Assembly (NCBI RefSeq): GCF_018449545.1
Contig: NZ_JAAVUR010000018.1
Coordinates: 38,344 to 102,343 of the forward strand
Length of the DNA: 64,000 nucleotides
DNA from: Granulicella sp. dw_53
GTDB lineage: Bacteria > Acidobacteriota > Terriglobia > Terriglobales > Acidobacteriaceae
Direction of reading: 5' to 3'
Shown here: piece by piece, positions 16,531 through 25,684 of the stretch
How positions within the stretch are numbered: position 1 is the stretch's first letter
How the letters are laid out: each line of letters begins with the position of its first letter
Notes under the pieces: model-generated
What the model saw: only the letters and a program-made list of their open reading frames with translations
Database searches by the model: none
What the model was told of the DNA's origin: nothing
Made by a program: the position numbers and the translations under genes

Positions 16531-17979
16531 ATGGAATTGACTGAGACGACGGCAACAACCGAGATGGCAGCAAATGAGACTGCCTTGACTGAGACGGCAG
16601 CTGAGCATACCGAGCTTGAACATACCCATGATCACGATCATGACCATAACCACGACCACGTTCATGAGCAGGCCCCGACCCTGAACCCGGAGCTGATGCG
16701 GGAGATCGAGGTCGAGGTCCCGGCGGATGAGGTGAGCAAGAGCTTCAAGACGATCGTGAAGCGATATCAGAAGCTGGCGCGCATTCCTGGCTTCCGGGCC
16801 GGCAAGGTGCCGGAGTCGCTGGTGCGTTCGAAGTTCGCAAAGGAAGTCCGGCAGGAGGTACTGGAGGCGTTGGTCTCGGAGCGCTTCCGCAAGGCGATCG
16901 ACGAGGGCAAAATGCGTCCGGTCTCGGAGCCCCAGTTGCTCGACCTGCAGCTAACCGATGGCGAGCCGTTGAAGTTCAAGGCTGCCTTCGAAGTAGCGCC
17001 GGAGTTCGATATCGCAGGATATGACACTGTGAAGCTGACCAAGCCCGACGTCGCGCTGACAGACGAAGAGTACGACGCAGAGCTGGCGCGGGTGCTGGAT
17101 GGCTACGCGACGGTGGAGCCAGTGGAAGAAGACCGTCCGTTGGTGGATGGAGACTGGGCCGAGATTCAGTTTCGCGGCGAAGTGAAAGAGCTGGCGCAGA
17201 CCGTGACCGAGGATGGTCTGGCGAGCACGTCGGCGACAGAGCCGATCACCGGCGACGATGTGCTAATCGAGATCGGCGGCAAGAATACTCTGGCGGCTTT
17301 CAACGAAGCATTGCGTGGAGCCAAGCCAGGGCAGGAGCTGAAGTTCGAGGTGGAGTATCCCGCGGACTTTGGCGAGCGCAAGCTGGCGGGCCAGACGGTG
17401 GGCTACGACGTCACCGTAAAGGCGATCAAGAAGAAGACCTTCCCGGAGAGGGATGAGGAGTTCGCCAAGCAGCTCGGAAACTACGAGAGCTGGGAGGAGT
17501 TCGAGACTCAGTTGCGCGAGCACGCCTCCAGACAGAAGAAAGATGCGCTGGAGAGCCGCGTGAAGGACCAGATGCTGGAGGAGTTGATTGGGCGGTACCA
17601 GTTCCCTGTTCCCGAGTCGTTCGTACAGCAGCAGGTGGATGCACGGCTGGACCGCGGCCTGCGAGCGCTGGCCCAGCAAGGCATGAAGGCCGAGGACATG
17701 CGTAAGCTGGACTTTGGCCGGCTGCGGGCAGCACAACGCGACCAAGCGGTAAACGAGGTGAAGGCCTCGATGATCCTGGACCGTGTGGCTGAGGCCGAGG
17801 GCGTCACAGTGGACGATAACGAGCTGGACCGCGAGCTGCTGATGCTCTCGATCCAATCGCGCGAGCCACTGGAGGCGCTGCGGGAGCGGCTGGCGAAAGA
17901 CGGCGGACTGGACCGGATTCGCGAACAGATGCGGCGCGAGAAGACCGGCAGTGTGTTGTATGAGAAGCTAAGCGCGTAG
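16531..17979 (+). CDS. tig: Trigger factor (ribosome-associated chaperone, prolyl isomerase) with His-rich N-terminus
   Basis: A 482-aa protein from the ATG at 16531 (GGAAGG upstream); the family is usually about 430-450 aa. The ribosome-binding domain begins only near residue 50 ('ELMREIEVEVPADEVSKSF') and holds the ribosome-docking signature 'FRAGKVPESLV' (GFRxGKxP). A PPIase (FKBP-like) domain at about 205-310 and a helical C-terminal arm follow. The unusual part is residues 25-47, where His alternates with Asp ('HTHDHDHDHNHDHVHE'), a likely metal-binding tail. The gene leads a tig-clpP-clpX order common in bacteria. Confidence 0.95.
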   Translation: MELTETTATTEMAANETALTETAAEHTELEHTHDHDHDHNHDHVHEQAPTLNPELMREIEVEVPADEVSKSFKTIVKRYQKLARIPGFRAGKVPESLVRSKFAKEVRQEVLEALVSERFRKAIDEGKMRPVSEPQLLDLQLTDGEPLKFKAAFEVAPEFDIAGYDTVKLTKPDVALTDEEYDAELARVLDGYATVEPVEEDRPLVDGDWAEIQFRGEVKELAQTVTEDGLASTSATEPITGDDVLIEIGGKNTLAAFNEALRGAKPGQELKFEVEYPADFGERKLAGQTVGYDVTVKAIKKKTFPERDEEFAKQLGNYESWEEFETQLREHASRQKKDALESRVKDQMLEELIGRYQFPVPESFVQQQVDARLDRGLRALAQQGMKAEDMRKLDFGRLRAAQRDQAVNEVKASMILDRVAEAEGVTVDDNELDRELLMLSIQSREPLEALRERLAKDGGLDRIREQMRREKTGSVLYEKLSA

Positions 17980-18114
17980 AGCTGAAACAAGGCGAAGAAG
18001 TAGATCCTCCGCCGGGCTTTTGAATCAAAAGTGAATCATAAGAAGCACGGCGGATTAAACAACTAACATTAGCTGCAGCCGATCAACAGGAACTACGAAA
18101 AGAAAGAGAGTGTC

Positions 18115-18708
18115 ATGGGATTAGTACCGATGGTGATCGAGCAGACGAGCCGTGGCGAACGCGCCTACGACATCTACAGCCGTCTGCTCCGCGACAACAT
18201 CATTTTTCTGGGCACACCGATCGATGACAACATTGCGAACGTGATCATCGCGCAGATGCTGTTTCTGAGCGGTGAGGACCCGGAGAAGGACATCCAGCTT
18301 TACATCAATTCGCCGGGCGGATCGATCACGGCCGGACTTGCGATCTACGACACGATGCAGTACATCAAGAACGACGTGGTGACGTTCTGTATCGGTCAGG
18401 CCGCGAGCATGGGCGCGTTCCTGCTGATGGCGGGCAAGAAAGGCAAGCGATTCGCACTGCCGAACTCGCGCATCCTGATCCATCAACCATCGATGGGCGG
18501 GTTGAGCGGTCAGGCGACCGACATCGACATTCATGCGCGGGAGATTCTGCGCATTCGCGAGATTACGAACAAGCTGATGAGCCAGAGCACCGGCCAGTCA
18601 CTGGAACGGATCGAGCGGGATGTGGAGCGCGACTTCATCATGACGGCCGCGCAGTCGAAGGAGTATGGGATCATCGACGATATTATCGACCGACCCCGTA
18701 CAACGTAG
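18115..18708 (+). CDS. clpP: ATP-dependent Clp protease proteolytic subunit ClpP
   Basis: A 197-aa serine protease of normal length. The nucleophile Ser98 is in 'GQAASMGAFLL', His123 in 'ILIHQPSMGG' and the Asp near 173 in 'VERDF', matching the family triad. It forms the tetradecameric chamber served by ClpX (next gene) and ClpC (11.8 kb). The gene lies 135 bases after tig and ends at its own hairpin. Confidence 0.95.
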   Translation: MGLVPMVIEQTSRGERAYDIYSRLLRDNIIFLGTPIDDNIANVIIAQMLFLSGEDPEKDIQLYINSPGGSITAGLAIYDTMQYIKNDVVTFCIGQAASMGAFLLMAGKKGKRFALPNSRILIHQPSMGGLSGQATDIDIHAREILRIREITNKLMSQSTGQSLERIERDVERDFIMTAAQSKEYGIIDDIIDRPRTT

Positions 18709-18735
18709 TTCAGTGCAACGTATTGCAAGCAGGAG

Positions 18736-18757
18736 CCCGGGCCATTGGCCTGGGTTT
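18736..18757 (+). terminator. Probable terminator after clpP
   Basis: CCCGGGCC (18736-18743) and GGCCTGGG (18747-18754) form an 8-bp stem (one G-T pair) with a 3-base loop followed by TTT. It may only attenuate read-through into clpX. Confidence 0.55.
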
Positions 18758-18913
18758 CGGCGTTTTGGCAGTCTGCGTGCACAGTGAGAGTTCTGAATAT
18801 CACACCTTCGATGTAGATCTTCGGTAACCTCTCGAATGGCTTTGTGCATATGAAACGGGTGTAAACTTAAGGGAGTCTTTCGTTGTAGGGGACTCTTAGG
18901 AGCTTTTGCATTT

Positions 18914-20200
18914 ATGAAAACATCACGGGGCTCGGATGAGTCACTTCGTTGTTCTTTCTGCCACAAGTCACAGGATGCGGTTGCGAAGCTAATCTCCTCC
19001 CCCTCCGACTATCCACGGGCCTATATCTGCGATGAGTGCGTTGCGGTATGCAACTCGATTCTCGAGGACGATCGCGCGGAGGCAGCGCCCGGCGCGGCTC
19101 CAGCGCATCTTCCCAAGCCGCAAGAGGTCAAGGCGTTTCTGGATGAGTACGTAATCGGTCAGGACCAGACCAAGAAGAAGCTGGCGGTCGCTGTCTACAA
19201 TCATTACAAGCGTATCCAGATGAACAAGACCCGCGGCAACGACGTTGAGCTGGCGAAGTCGAACATCCTGCTGGTGGGGCCGACGGGTTCGGGCAAGACG
19301 CTGCTGGCGCAGACCATGGCGCGCATGCTGGACGTGCCCTTCGCGATCGTCGATGCGACGACGCTGACCGAGGCCGGCTATGTGGGCGAGGACGTCGAGA
19401 ACATCATCCTGAAGCTGCTGCAGGCCGCCGATGGAGACGTCACGCGCGCACAGAGCGGCATGATCTACATCGACGAGATCGACAAGATTGGACGCAAGGA
19501 TGAGAATCCTTCGATTACACGCGATGTCTCGGGCGAGGGCGTGCAACAGGCGCTGCTGAAGCTGCTCGAAGGCACGGTCGCGAATGTTCCGCCACAAGGT
19601 GGACGCAAGCATCCGCACCAGGAGTTCACCGCCGTCGATACTACGAACATTCTCTTCATCTGCGGCGGAGCTTTTGTAGGGTTGGAGAAGGTCATTGGAC
19701 GCAGGATCGGCAAGAAGGCCCTGGGTTTCAAGGCAATGGTCGACGCGGATGCGAAGGAAGGCGATGTACGGCCTATCCGGGCGCAGCGCGACGCCGAGTT
19801 GCTGCGGCAGGCTGAGCCCCAGGATCTGCTGAAGTACGGGCTGATTCCGGAGTTTGTCGGACGGCTGCCGGTTCTCGGGATTCTGGATGAGTTGGACGAG
19901 GCGGCGCTGATAGAGATTCTGACCAAGCCGAAGAACGCGATCCTGAAGCAGTACGTCAAGCTGTTTGACTACGAGGGCGTGAAGGTTACGTTCACCGACG
20001 ACGCCGCGAAGGAGATCGCCCGCGAGGCTCTGAATCGCAAGGTTGGCGCACGAGGACTCAGGATGATTCTGGAAGAGCTGATGCTCGACCTGATGTACTA
20101 CGTCCCGGGCAACAAGAAGGTAAAAGAACTCACCATCACGGCCGAGATGGTTCTGAAGCATAGCCTGACTCTGCCGATCCTACTGGAAAAGGCTGGCTAA
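18914..20200 (+). CDS. clpX: ATP-dependent protease ATP-binding subunit ClpX
   Basis: A 428-aa unfoldase of normal length. It has the N-terminal zinc finger (Cys pairs in 'CSFCHKS' and 'CDECVAVC'), Walker A 'GPTGSGKTLLAQ' (about 117), Walker B 'MIYIDEIDKI', the pore and RKH-type region around 'ICGGAFVGLEKVI', and sensor-2 'GARGLRMILEEL'. It recognises substrates for ClpP. The upstream gap of 205 bases could hold its own promoter. Confidence 0.95.
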   Translation: MKTSRGSDESLRCSFCHKSQDAVAKLISSPSDYPRAYICDECVAVCNSILEDDRAEAAPGAAPAHLPKPQEVKAFLDEYVIGQDQTKKKLAVAVYNHYKRIQMNKTRGNDVELAKSNILLVGPTGSGKTLLAQTMARMLDVPFAIVDATTLTEAGYVGEDVENIILKLLQAADGDVTRAQSGMIYIDEIDKIGRKDENPSITRDVSGEGVQQALLKLLEGTVANVPPQGGRKHPHQEFTAVDTTNILFICGGAFVGLEKVIGRRIGKKALGFKAMVDADAKEGDVRPIRAQRDAELLRQAEPQDLLKYGLIPEFVGRLPVLGILDELDEAALIEILTKPKNAILKQYVKLFDYEGVKVTFTDDAAKEIAREALNRKVGARGLRMILEELMLDLMYYVPGNKKVKELTITAEMVLKHSLTLPILLEKAG

Positions 20201-20238
20201 ATCTGCACGTACGTTCGATCCGACAGGCCTTCCCTACG

Positions 20239-21099
20239 TTGGCGTTACTCCTGTTGCTGAGCCCGGCTCAGGGCTGTTGGGCTCAGGAGCCGAGCGTTGT
20301 AGTTAATGAAAACCCTGCGGTTTTGCCTGTACCGCAGGCAGGCGATTGGTGGCTCGCGCGCCATCTGGACCGATTGGTCCAGGTCGAGGCAGGCGGAGTG
20401 GACCTGTTGCTGATAGGCGACTCAATCACCCAAAACTTCGAGAAGACAGGACCGGCGCCCGATGAGGTCTTCTACCCCGCATGGGAGGAGTTCTTTGCGC
20501 CGCATCATGCGCTGAATCTGGGCTACTCCGGGGATCAGACGCAGAATGTGCTGTGGCGGCTGCGGCACGGCGAGGTGGACGGGCTGGCGCCCAAGGATGT
20601 CGTACTGCTGATCGGGACAAATAATACCGTCGCGAAGCCGAATGGCACGTTAGAGCAGAGCGCTGAACAGGTTACGGCGGGCGTCGAGGCGGTGGTGGAC
20701 GAGTTGCAGGAGCGCCTGCCGGAGTCGAAGATTTTGCTGGTGGAGATTCTTCCTTCTGGCATATCCGCTACGAAATCTGCCAAGGACGCAGCGGTAAATG
20801 CAGCTCTGCGAGCGCGATACAAGGCAAGTGAAGAGGTACGGTGCCTGGACGTCAGCTCCCTCTTCCTGAAAGACGGCGTGCTAAACCGCTCATTATTTTA
20901 TGATCCACGGATGAAGACGCCGCAGGAGCCTCTGCATCCGGATACGGTGGGGCAAAGAAGATTGGCGAAGGCGATCTCGGAGGCTCTCTATGGCCCTTCG
21001 GGAACGGCCAGTGGGAAGGGCCGGGGTCGCACTGCTCCGCGACACGCATTACAATCATCGGATGCCGCTGATGGCGCCGTGAATCCGGGCGCGGTCTGA
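20239..21099 (+). CDS. Secreted SGNH/GDSL hydrolase (PAF-acetylhydrolase-like)
   Basis: An SGNH-fold esterase. Block I is 'LLLIGDSITQNF' (nucleophile Ser), block II 'LGYSGDQTQNV' and block III 'VVLLIGTNNT' (oxyanion Asn). Block V is 'EPLHPDTVGQ', where the usual Asp three residues before the His is Glu. The layout resembles PAF-acetylhydrolase-like enzymes of the group acting on acetylated glycans. The listed start is TTG. An in-frame CTG at 20203, two bases after the clpX stop and about 10 bases after GGAAAAGG, would add a basic n-region and give a better signal peptide. The start is therefore uncertain. Confidence 0.75.
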   Translation: MALLLLLSPAQGCWAQEPSVVVNENPAVLPVPQAGDWWLARHLDRLVQVEAGGVDLLLIGDSITQNFEKTGPAPDEVFYPAWEEFFAPHHALNLGYSGDQTQNVLWRLRHGEVDGLAPKDVVLLIGTNNTVAKPNGTLEQSAEQVTAGVEAVVDELQERLPESKILLVEILPSGISATKSAKDAAVNAALRARYKASEEVRCLDVSSLFLKDGVLNRSLFYDPRMKTPQEPLHPDTVGQRRLAKAISEALYGPSGTASGKGRGRTAPRHALQSSDAADGAVNPGAV

Positions 21100-21119
21100 A
21101 ACGTCTAATTGGGAGAGCG

Positions 21120-23546
21120 ATGACAAATCAACCTAAAGCAGCAGTACCAACCGGTGAAGTTCGCAAGTTGCCCATGATGCCCATCCGGGACATGGTGATC
21201 TTTCCCCATATGATGACGCCCTTTGTCGTTGGGCGTGAGTCGAGCGTGCGCGCTCTCGAAGAGGCGTTGAACGGCGACCGGAAGATCTTTCTGGCGACGC
21301 AGCACGACGCTTCGGTCGACGAGCCGAACGCGGATGATATCTACGAGACAGGAACCATCGGCAACATCGTCCAGAGCGTGAAGATGCCGGATGGCAATAT
21401 CAAGGTCCTGGTGGAGGGCGTGGAGCGGGCGCGAGCCACCGAGGTCAACGACGTCGACGGCTTCTTCGTCGCGACTGTTCGCACCGGCCAGACACAGCTT
21501 GAGCTGACACCGCAGGTAGAGCAGCTTATGCAGCGTGTCCACTCGCTCTTCGAGCAGTACGTGAAGCTGCAGCAGAGCCTGAACTACGAGACGATGGCCG
21601 CAAGTGTGCGCGCGGACGAGGCAGCCAAGCTCGCCGACACGATCGCGGCGAACCTGCAGCTCTCGATCGAAGAGAAACAGCAGCTCCTGGAGGTATTCGA
21701 TCCGGAGATGCGTCTGGCTCGGGTCGCCGATGTGCTCGACCTCGCCATCGAGAAGCTGAACATGGACCGGACCATCCAGTCGCGCGTGAAGCGGCAGATG
21801 GAGAAGGCGCAGAAGGAGTACTACCTCAACGAGAAGATCAAGGCCATCCAGAAGGAGCTCGGCCGCGGTGAGAAGAGCGAGTTCGATGAGCTGAAGAAGA
21901 AGATCGAAGCGGCGGGGATGCCCAAGGACGTGCTCGATAAGAGCATGCAGGAGCTGAAGAAGCTGGAGGCCATGCCACCGATGTCGGCGGAGTCAACAGT
22001 TTCGAGGAACTACCTGGACTGGCTGCTGGCGGTGCCGTGGAAGAAGAAGTCCAAGGAGATCCGCTCCATCGAGCATGCGGAACAGATTCTGAACGAAGAC
22101 CACTACGGGCTCGAGAAGATCAAGGACCGCATCCTGGAGTTTCTGGCGGTGCGGCAGTTGGTGAAGAATCCAAAGGGATCGATCCTGTGCTTTGTTGGGC
22201 CTCCGGGTGTGGGCAAGACTTCGCTCGGAATGTCGATCGCCAAGGCTACCGGGCGGAAGTTTGTACGGATGTCGCTGGGTGGCGTGCGGGACGAGGCGGA
22301 GATTCGCGGGCATCGGCGTACGTACATCGGAGCGCTGCCGGGGCAGATTATCCAGTCGATGAAGAAGGCTGGGACGAAGAATCCGGTGTTCATGCTGGAC
22401 GAGATCGATAAGATGGCTTCGGACTTCCGGGGAGATCCGGCGAGTGCGCTGCTGGAGGTGCTGGATCCGGAGCAGAACACGTCGTTCCAGGATCACTACC
22501 TCGATGTCGAGTACGACCTCTCGCAGGTGTTGTTTGTCGCTACGGCGAATGTGCTCGACACCATTCCTGGTCCGTTGCAGGACCGCATGGAGATCATCCG
22601 GCTCCATGGGTACACCGAGGTCGAGAAGCTCGAGATCGCCAAGCAGTATTTGGTCAAGAAGCAGCGCGAGGGGAATGGTCTCTCGACCGAGCAACTGGTC
22701 TTCGAGGACTCGGCGTTAAAGGCGATCATTCGTGGCTACACGCGCGAGGCGGGCGTCCGTAACCTGGAGCGCGAGATCGGCAACGTGGGCCGCAAGGTGG
22801 CACGCAAGGTAGTGCAGACCGGACCGGAGCATAAGGAACTGGTCACTGGCGACACGCTGGAGAGCCTGCTAGGGGTAGCGAAGTTCCGCGACTCCGAGGT
22901 GCATGCGAAGAGCGAGGTTGGGCTGGTGACGGGGCTTGCCTGGACCTCAGTTGGCGGCACGATCCTGCAGACAGAGGTTCAGGTGCTGGATGGCAAGGGC
23001 AAGCTCTCTGCTACCGGACAACTGGGCGATGTGATGAAGGAGTCGGCCGAGGCCGCGTTGACCTACACCCGTTCGAGAGCTTCGCAGTTGGGGCTCAAGA
23101 AGGACTTCTACCGTAACGTGGATATTCACATCCATGTGCCGGAGGGAGCGATTCCGAAGGACGGTCCTTCCGCAGGCATCACCATCGCTACCGGGCTCGC
23201 GAGCGCGCTGACGAAGATCAAAGTTCGCCGCGATATCGCGATGACCGGCGAGATCACCCTACGGGGCAAGGTACTGCCGATCGGTGGGCTGAAGGAGAAG
23301 CTGCTGGCGGCGCACCGTGCGGGGATCTTCGAGGCGATCTTGCCGGAGGACAACCGCAAGGACCTGGCCGATCTACCGGAGCTGCTGAAGTCGTCGATGA
23401 AGCTGCACTTTGTCGAGCAGATGGACGAGGTTCTGCAGATCGCACTCGAAGGCAAGCTGCCCGAGCTGATGGAAGAGACCCCAGAGGCGTTGACGGGAGT
23501 GATTCCGGCTCCGATCGAAGGACCTCAGCCAGTCTCCCGCCAGTAA
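21120..23546 (+). CDS. lon: Lon protease (ATP-dependent)
   Basis: An 808-aa LonA-type protease of normal length. It has an N-terminal substrate domain ('LPMMPIRDMVIFPHMMTPF'), an AAA+ module with 'GPPGVGKTSLG' (about 360) and Walker B 'VFMLDEIDKM', and a C-terminal protease domain with Ser684 in 'KDGPSAGITIATG' and Lys727 in 'GGLKEKLLAAHR', spaced 43 residues as in E. coli. GGGAGAG precedes the ATG. It degrades misfolded and regulatory proteins in the cytosol. A strong terminator follows. Confidence 0.97.
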   Translation: MTNQPKAAVPTGEVRKLPMMPIRDMVIFPHMMTPFVVGRESSVRALEEALNGDRKIFLATQHDASVDEPNADDIYETGTIGNIVQSVKMPDGNIKVLVEGVERARATEVNDVDGFFVATVRTGQTQLELTPQVEQLMQRVHSLFEQYVKLQQSLNYETMAASVRADEAAKLADTIAANLQLSIEEKQQLLEVFDPEMRLARVADVLDLAIEKLNMDRTIQSRVKRQMEKAQKEYYLNEKIKAIQKELGRGEKSEFDELKKKIEAAGMPKDVLDKSMQELKKLEAMPPMSAESTVSRNYLDWLLAVPWKKKSKEIRSIEHAEQILNEDHYGLEKIKDRILEFLAVRQLVKNPKGSILCFVGPPGVGKTSLGMSIAKATGRKFVRMSLGGVRDEAEIRGHRRTYIGALPGQIIQSMKKAGTKNPVFMLDEIDKMASDFRGDPASALLEVLDPEQNTSFQDHYLDVEYDLSQVLFVATANVLDTIPGPLQDRMEIIRLHGYTEVEKLEIAKQYLVKKQREGNGLSTEQLVFEDSALKAIIRGYTREAGVRNLEREIGNVGRKVARKVVQTGPEHKELVTGDTLESLLGVAKFRDSEVHAKSEVGLVTGLAWTSVGGTILQTEVQVLDGKGKLSATGQLGDVMKESAEAALTYTRSRASQLGLKKDFYRNVDIHIHVPEGAIPKDGPSAGITIATGLASALTKIKVRRDIAMTGEITLRGKVLPIGGLKEKLLAAHRAGIFEAILPEDNRKDLADLPELLKSSMKLHFVEQMDEVLQIALEGKLPELMEETPEALTGVIPAPIEGPQPVSRQ

Positions 23547-23564
23547 CTGACGTTAGGCAAAAAG

Positions 23565-23594
23565 AAGGCCGAACCCCGATGGGTTCGGCCTTTT
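23565..23594. terminator. Bidirectional Rho-independent terminator between lon and a small minus-strand gene
   Basis: AAGGCCGAACCC (23565-23576) and GGGTTCGGCCTT (23581-23592) form a perfect 12-bp stem with loop CGAT. TTTT follows on the plus strand and a T-rich run follows on the minus strand (complement of GCAAAAAG). Confidence 0.92.
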
Positions 23595-23611
23595 GGCGTT
23601 GAAGGTTGCTA

Positions 23612-23761
23612 CTAGGTGGTTCGCCGCCCGGTGACGAAGTGCATGATGACCGAGATGATGGCGAAGAGAACCAGCAGATGGATGGCTAAGCTGCTTACGT
23701 GCATTACCAGGAAGCCAGCGAGCCAAAGGACGACCAACACCACAGCAAGAATAAGGAACAT
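23612..23761 (-). CDS. Tiny hydrophobic membrane protein, lmo0937 / DUF5670 type (49 aa)
   Basis: An ATG at 23761 opens a 49-codon frame ending TAG at 23612-23614. The product begins 'MFLILAVVLVVLWLAGFLV' and ends 'IMHFVTGRRTT', that is, two membrane helices and a basic tail. The WLAG and GRR positions match the short lmo0937-type family common in Acidobacteriota. It lies between the lon terminator and thrC operon, transcribed against lon. Length is below usual gene-calling cut-offs, so it is easily missed. Confidence 0.75.
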   Translation of the reverse strand: MFLILAVVLVVLWLAGFLVMHVSSLAIHLLVLFAIISVIMHFVTGRRTT

Positions 23762-23989
23762 TGTGTCCTACTTTCATACGCCTGAAATTTTCGCTTGTAC
23801 CGCGAACATGTACAGAAAGTAAGAGAGTCCGCCGGGCGGAATCGTTGCTTGGGATTGAATCCAAAGGGAAATAAGTTGGCGGAATGTACCGACTTGTGTA
23901 ACGAAGCGGACCGACGGAGACAACCCGGCGTCCCGCGACCCATCTTCTCGGCTAGAACTTACCGCGAAGATGGGCGCGCCTCGCTTCTG

Positions 23990-24274
23990 TTAGGCCTGGC
24001 AGCCACCGGCGATGGAGGGGATGAGCATAACTTCGTCGCCATCCTGGAAGGCGTACGTCTCGCCGCCGAGGAAGCGGATATCCTCGTCGTTGATGTAGAT
24101 GTTGATGAAGCGGCGAAGCTTTCCGTTCTCGTCCTTGATCTGGGTGCTGAGCGCGGGAAAGGATTGGTCGATATCCGCGAGCAGGCCAGGCAGGTTCGAA
24201 GCTGCGGAGTCGAACTGTTTGCAGCCATCGGTGTGACGGGTAAAGGCAGTAGGGATAAATACTTTCACGGACAT
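23990..24274 (-). CDS. MoaD/ThiS-family sulfur-carrier-like protein with GGCQA tail
   Basis: A 94-aa ubiquitin-fold protein from the ATG at 24274 ('MSVKVFIPTAF'). 'INDEDIRFLGGETYAFQDGD' and 'VMLIPSIAGG' are typical of MoaD/ThiS/CysO carriers. In this family the terminal Gly-Gly becomes a thiocarboxylate. Here three residues, Cys-Gln-Ala, follow the Gly-Gly. Some carriers (for example QbsE) have such a tail cut off by a JAMM-type protease. It lies 35 bases after thrC, so both probably sit on one mRNA behind the SAM riboswitch, which suggests a role in sulfur amino-acid synthesis. Confidence 0.85.
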   Translation of the reverse strand: MSVKVFIPTAFTRHTDGCKQFDSAASNLPGLLADIDQSFPALSTQIKDENGKLRRFINIYINDEDIRFLGGETYAFQDGDEVMLIPSIAGGCQA

Positions 24275-24309
24275 TAGGTTCTCCAGCGTGATCCAGGTTT
24301 CGGAGTCGT

Positions 24310-25593
24310 TCAAGCTCCGGCAGTGGCGAGTTCAGATTCAGTGGTACCGTCGAGCTCCCGAAGGTAGGCATCGAAGTCGGCAAGGCGTGGGCGTATGGCA
24401 CGGGCATCGACGTGGAGGTAGCTGTTGGCTAGAGCGTCGGTTGTCTTGAGACCGTTCCCGGTGATGCAGGAGACGGTGATCTGGTCGGGCGTGATGCGGC
24501 CCTGCGCGTAGAGACGAGCGGTAACGGAGGTGGTGACGCCACCGGCGGTCTCGGTGAAGATGCCCTCGGTCTCAGCCAGCTCTTGGATGCCAGCGACGAT
24601 CTCGACATCGGAGACATCTTCGGCCCAGCCGCCCTCGCCGCGGATCATCTTGGCCGCCGCAGGGCCGTCCGCGGGATTACCGATAGCAAGGGACCGGGCG
24701 ATGGTGTTGGGACGCTGGGGCACGATGTCCTCAGTTCCCTGCTTGACGGCGGTCGTGATGGGCGAGCAGCCGGTGGCTTGTGCGCCGAAGAAGCGGACCG
24801 GCTTGTCTTCGACCAGGCCGAGGTAGACGAGCTCCTTGAAGGCCTTGCGGATCTTGCGGATCAACGAACCGCCGGCCATGGGCACAACGACGTTGTCTGG
24901 GAGCTGCCAGCCGAGCTGTTCCGCGATCTCGTAGCCCACGGTCTTGGAGCCTTCCGCGTAGTAGGGGCGGAGATTGACGTTGACGAAGCCCCAGTTGTAC
25001 TCGTCGGCGATAAGGGTGCAGAGTCGGTTGACGTGATCGTAGTTGCCGTCGATGCGGACCAGGCGGGCGCCGTAGACGAGGGTGTTGAGGATCTTGGCTG
25101 GCTCGAGGTCGGCGGGCACCAGGATGGTGGCCTTGAGGCCGAGACGGGCGGCCTGTGCAGCGACGGAGTTAGCCAGGTTGCCGGTGGAGGAGCAACCGAC
25201 CGTCGTGAAACCGAACTTCTGCGCGTTCGCGAGGGCGACTGAGACGACCCGGTCCTTGAAGGAGAGGGTGGGAAAGCACACCGCATCGTTCTTGATGTAG
25301 AGATTGTTTGCGCCGATGCGCTTGCCGAGGTTCTTCGCGCGAACCAGAGGCGTAAAGCCGACCGGCAGATCCGGTTGAAAGCCGTCCGGAATGGGGAGCA
25401 GCGCCGCATAGCGCCAGATGTTTGCAGGACCTGCGGCGATCGCCTCCCGGGTGAAGATGCCGCGTACCGCTTCCAGGTCGTAGGTGATTTCCAGGGGGGC
25501 GAGACAGTCGGGGCAGGCGGAGAGGGGTTGGTTCCCAAAGAGCTTGCCACACTCGTTGCACTTCAGTTCGTACCGGCTACAGGAATAGTTCAT
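24310..25593 (-). CDS. thrC: Threonine synthase
   Basis: A 427-aa PLP enzyme. It begins with a zinc-ribbon-like segment (Cys pairs in 'CNECGKLF' and 'CPDCLAPL'), then 'PTLSFKDRVVSVAL' carrying the PLP lysine, 'GCSSTGNLANS' and the glycine loop 'VPMAGGSLIRKI'. It converts O-phosphohomoserine to threonine and phosphate, competing with methionine synthesis for that precursor. A SAM riboswitch lies in the 5' leader, so expression is tied to methionine status. The MoaD-like gene follows directly. Confidence 0.92.
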   Translation of the reverse strand: MNYSCSRYELKCNECGKLFGNQPLSACPDCLAPLEITYDLEAVRGIFTREAIAAGPANIWRYAALLPIPDGFQPDLPVGFTPLVRAKNLGKRIGANNLYIKNDAVCFPTLSFKDRVVSVALANAQKFGFTTVGCSSTGNLANSVAAQAARLGLKATILVPADLEPAKILNTLVYGARLVRIDGNYDHVNRLCTLIADEYNWGFVNVNLRPYYAEGSKTVGYEIAEQLGWQLPDNVVVPMAGGSLIRKIRKAFKELVYLGLVEDKPVRFFGAQATGCSPITTAVKQGTEDIVPQRPNTIARSLAIGNPADGPAAAKMIRGEGGWAEDVSDVEIVAGIQELAETEGIFTETAGGVTTSVTARLYAQGRITPDQITVSCITGNGLKTTDALANSYLHVDARAIRPRLADFDAYLRELDGTTESELATAGA

Positions 25594-25684
25594 TCACTCT
25601 CTCCGCGTGGGGGAGGAATCGAACTTGGACGCTCTCTGTTGTGGGGACGCCCGCAAAGGGCTTTGGGAGGAGAAAAACGGGGAT

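Noticed and set aside
16190..16573. A 127-codon minus-strand frame ending in 'KWHFSY...NKIELE'
   Set aside because: Most of it is antisense to the tig leader and has no protein-like pattern. The short similarity to the frame at 41346 is better explained by the shared DNA element.
25600..25640. A TTCGATT-type stretch resembling a tRNA T-loop just upstream of thrC
   Set aside because: The bases on either side do not form a T-stem, and no acceptor or anticodon stem can be drawn.
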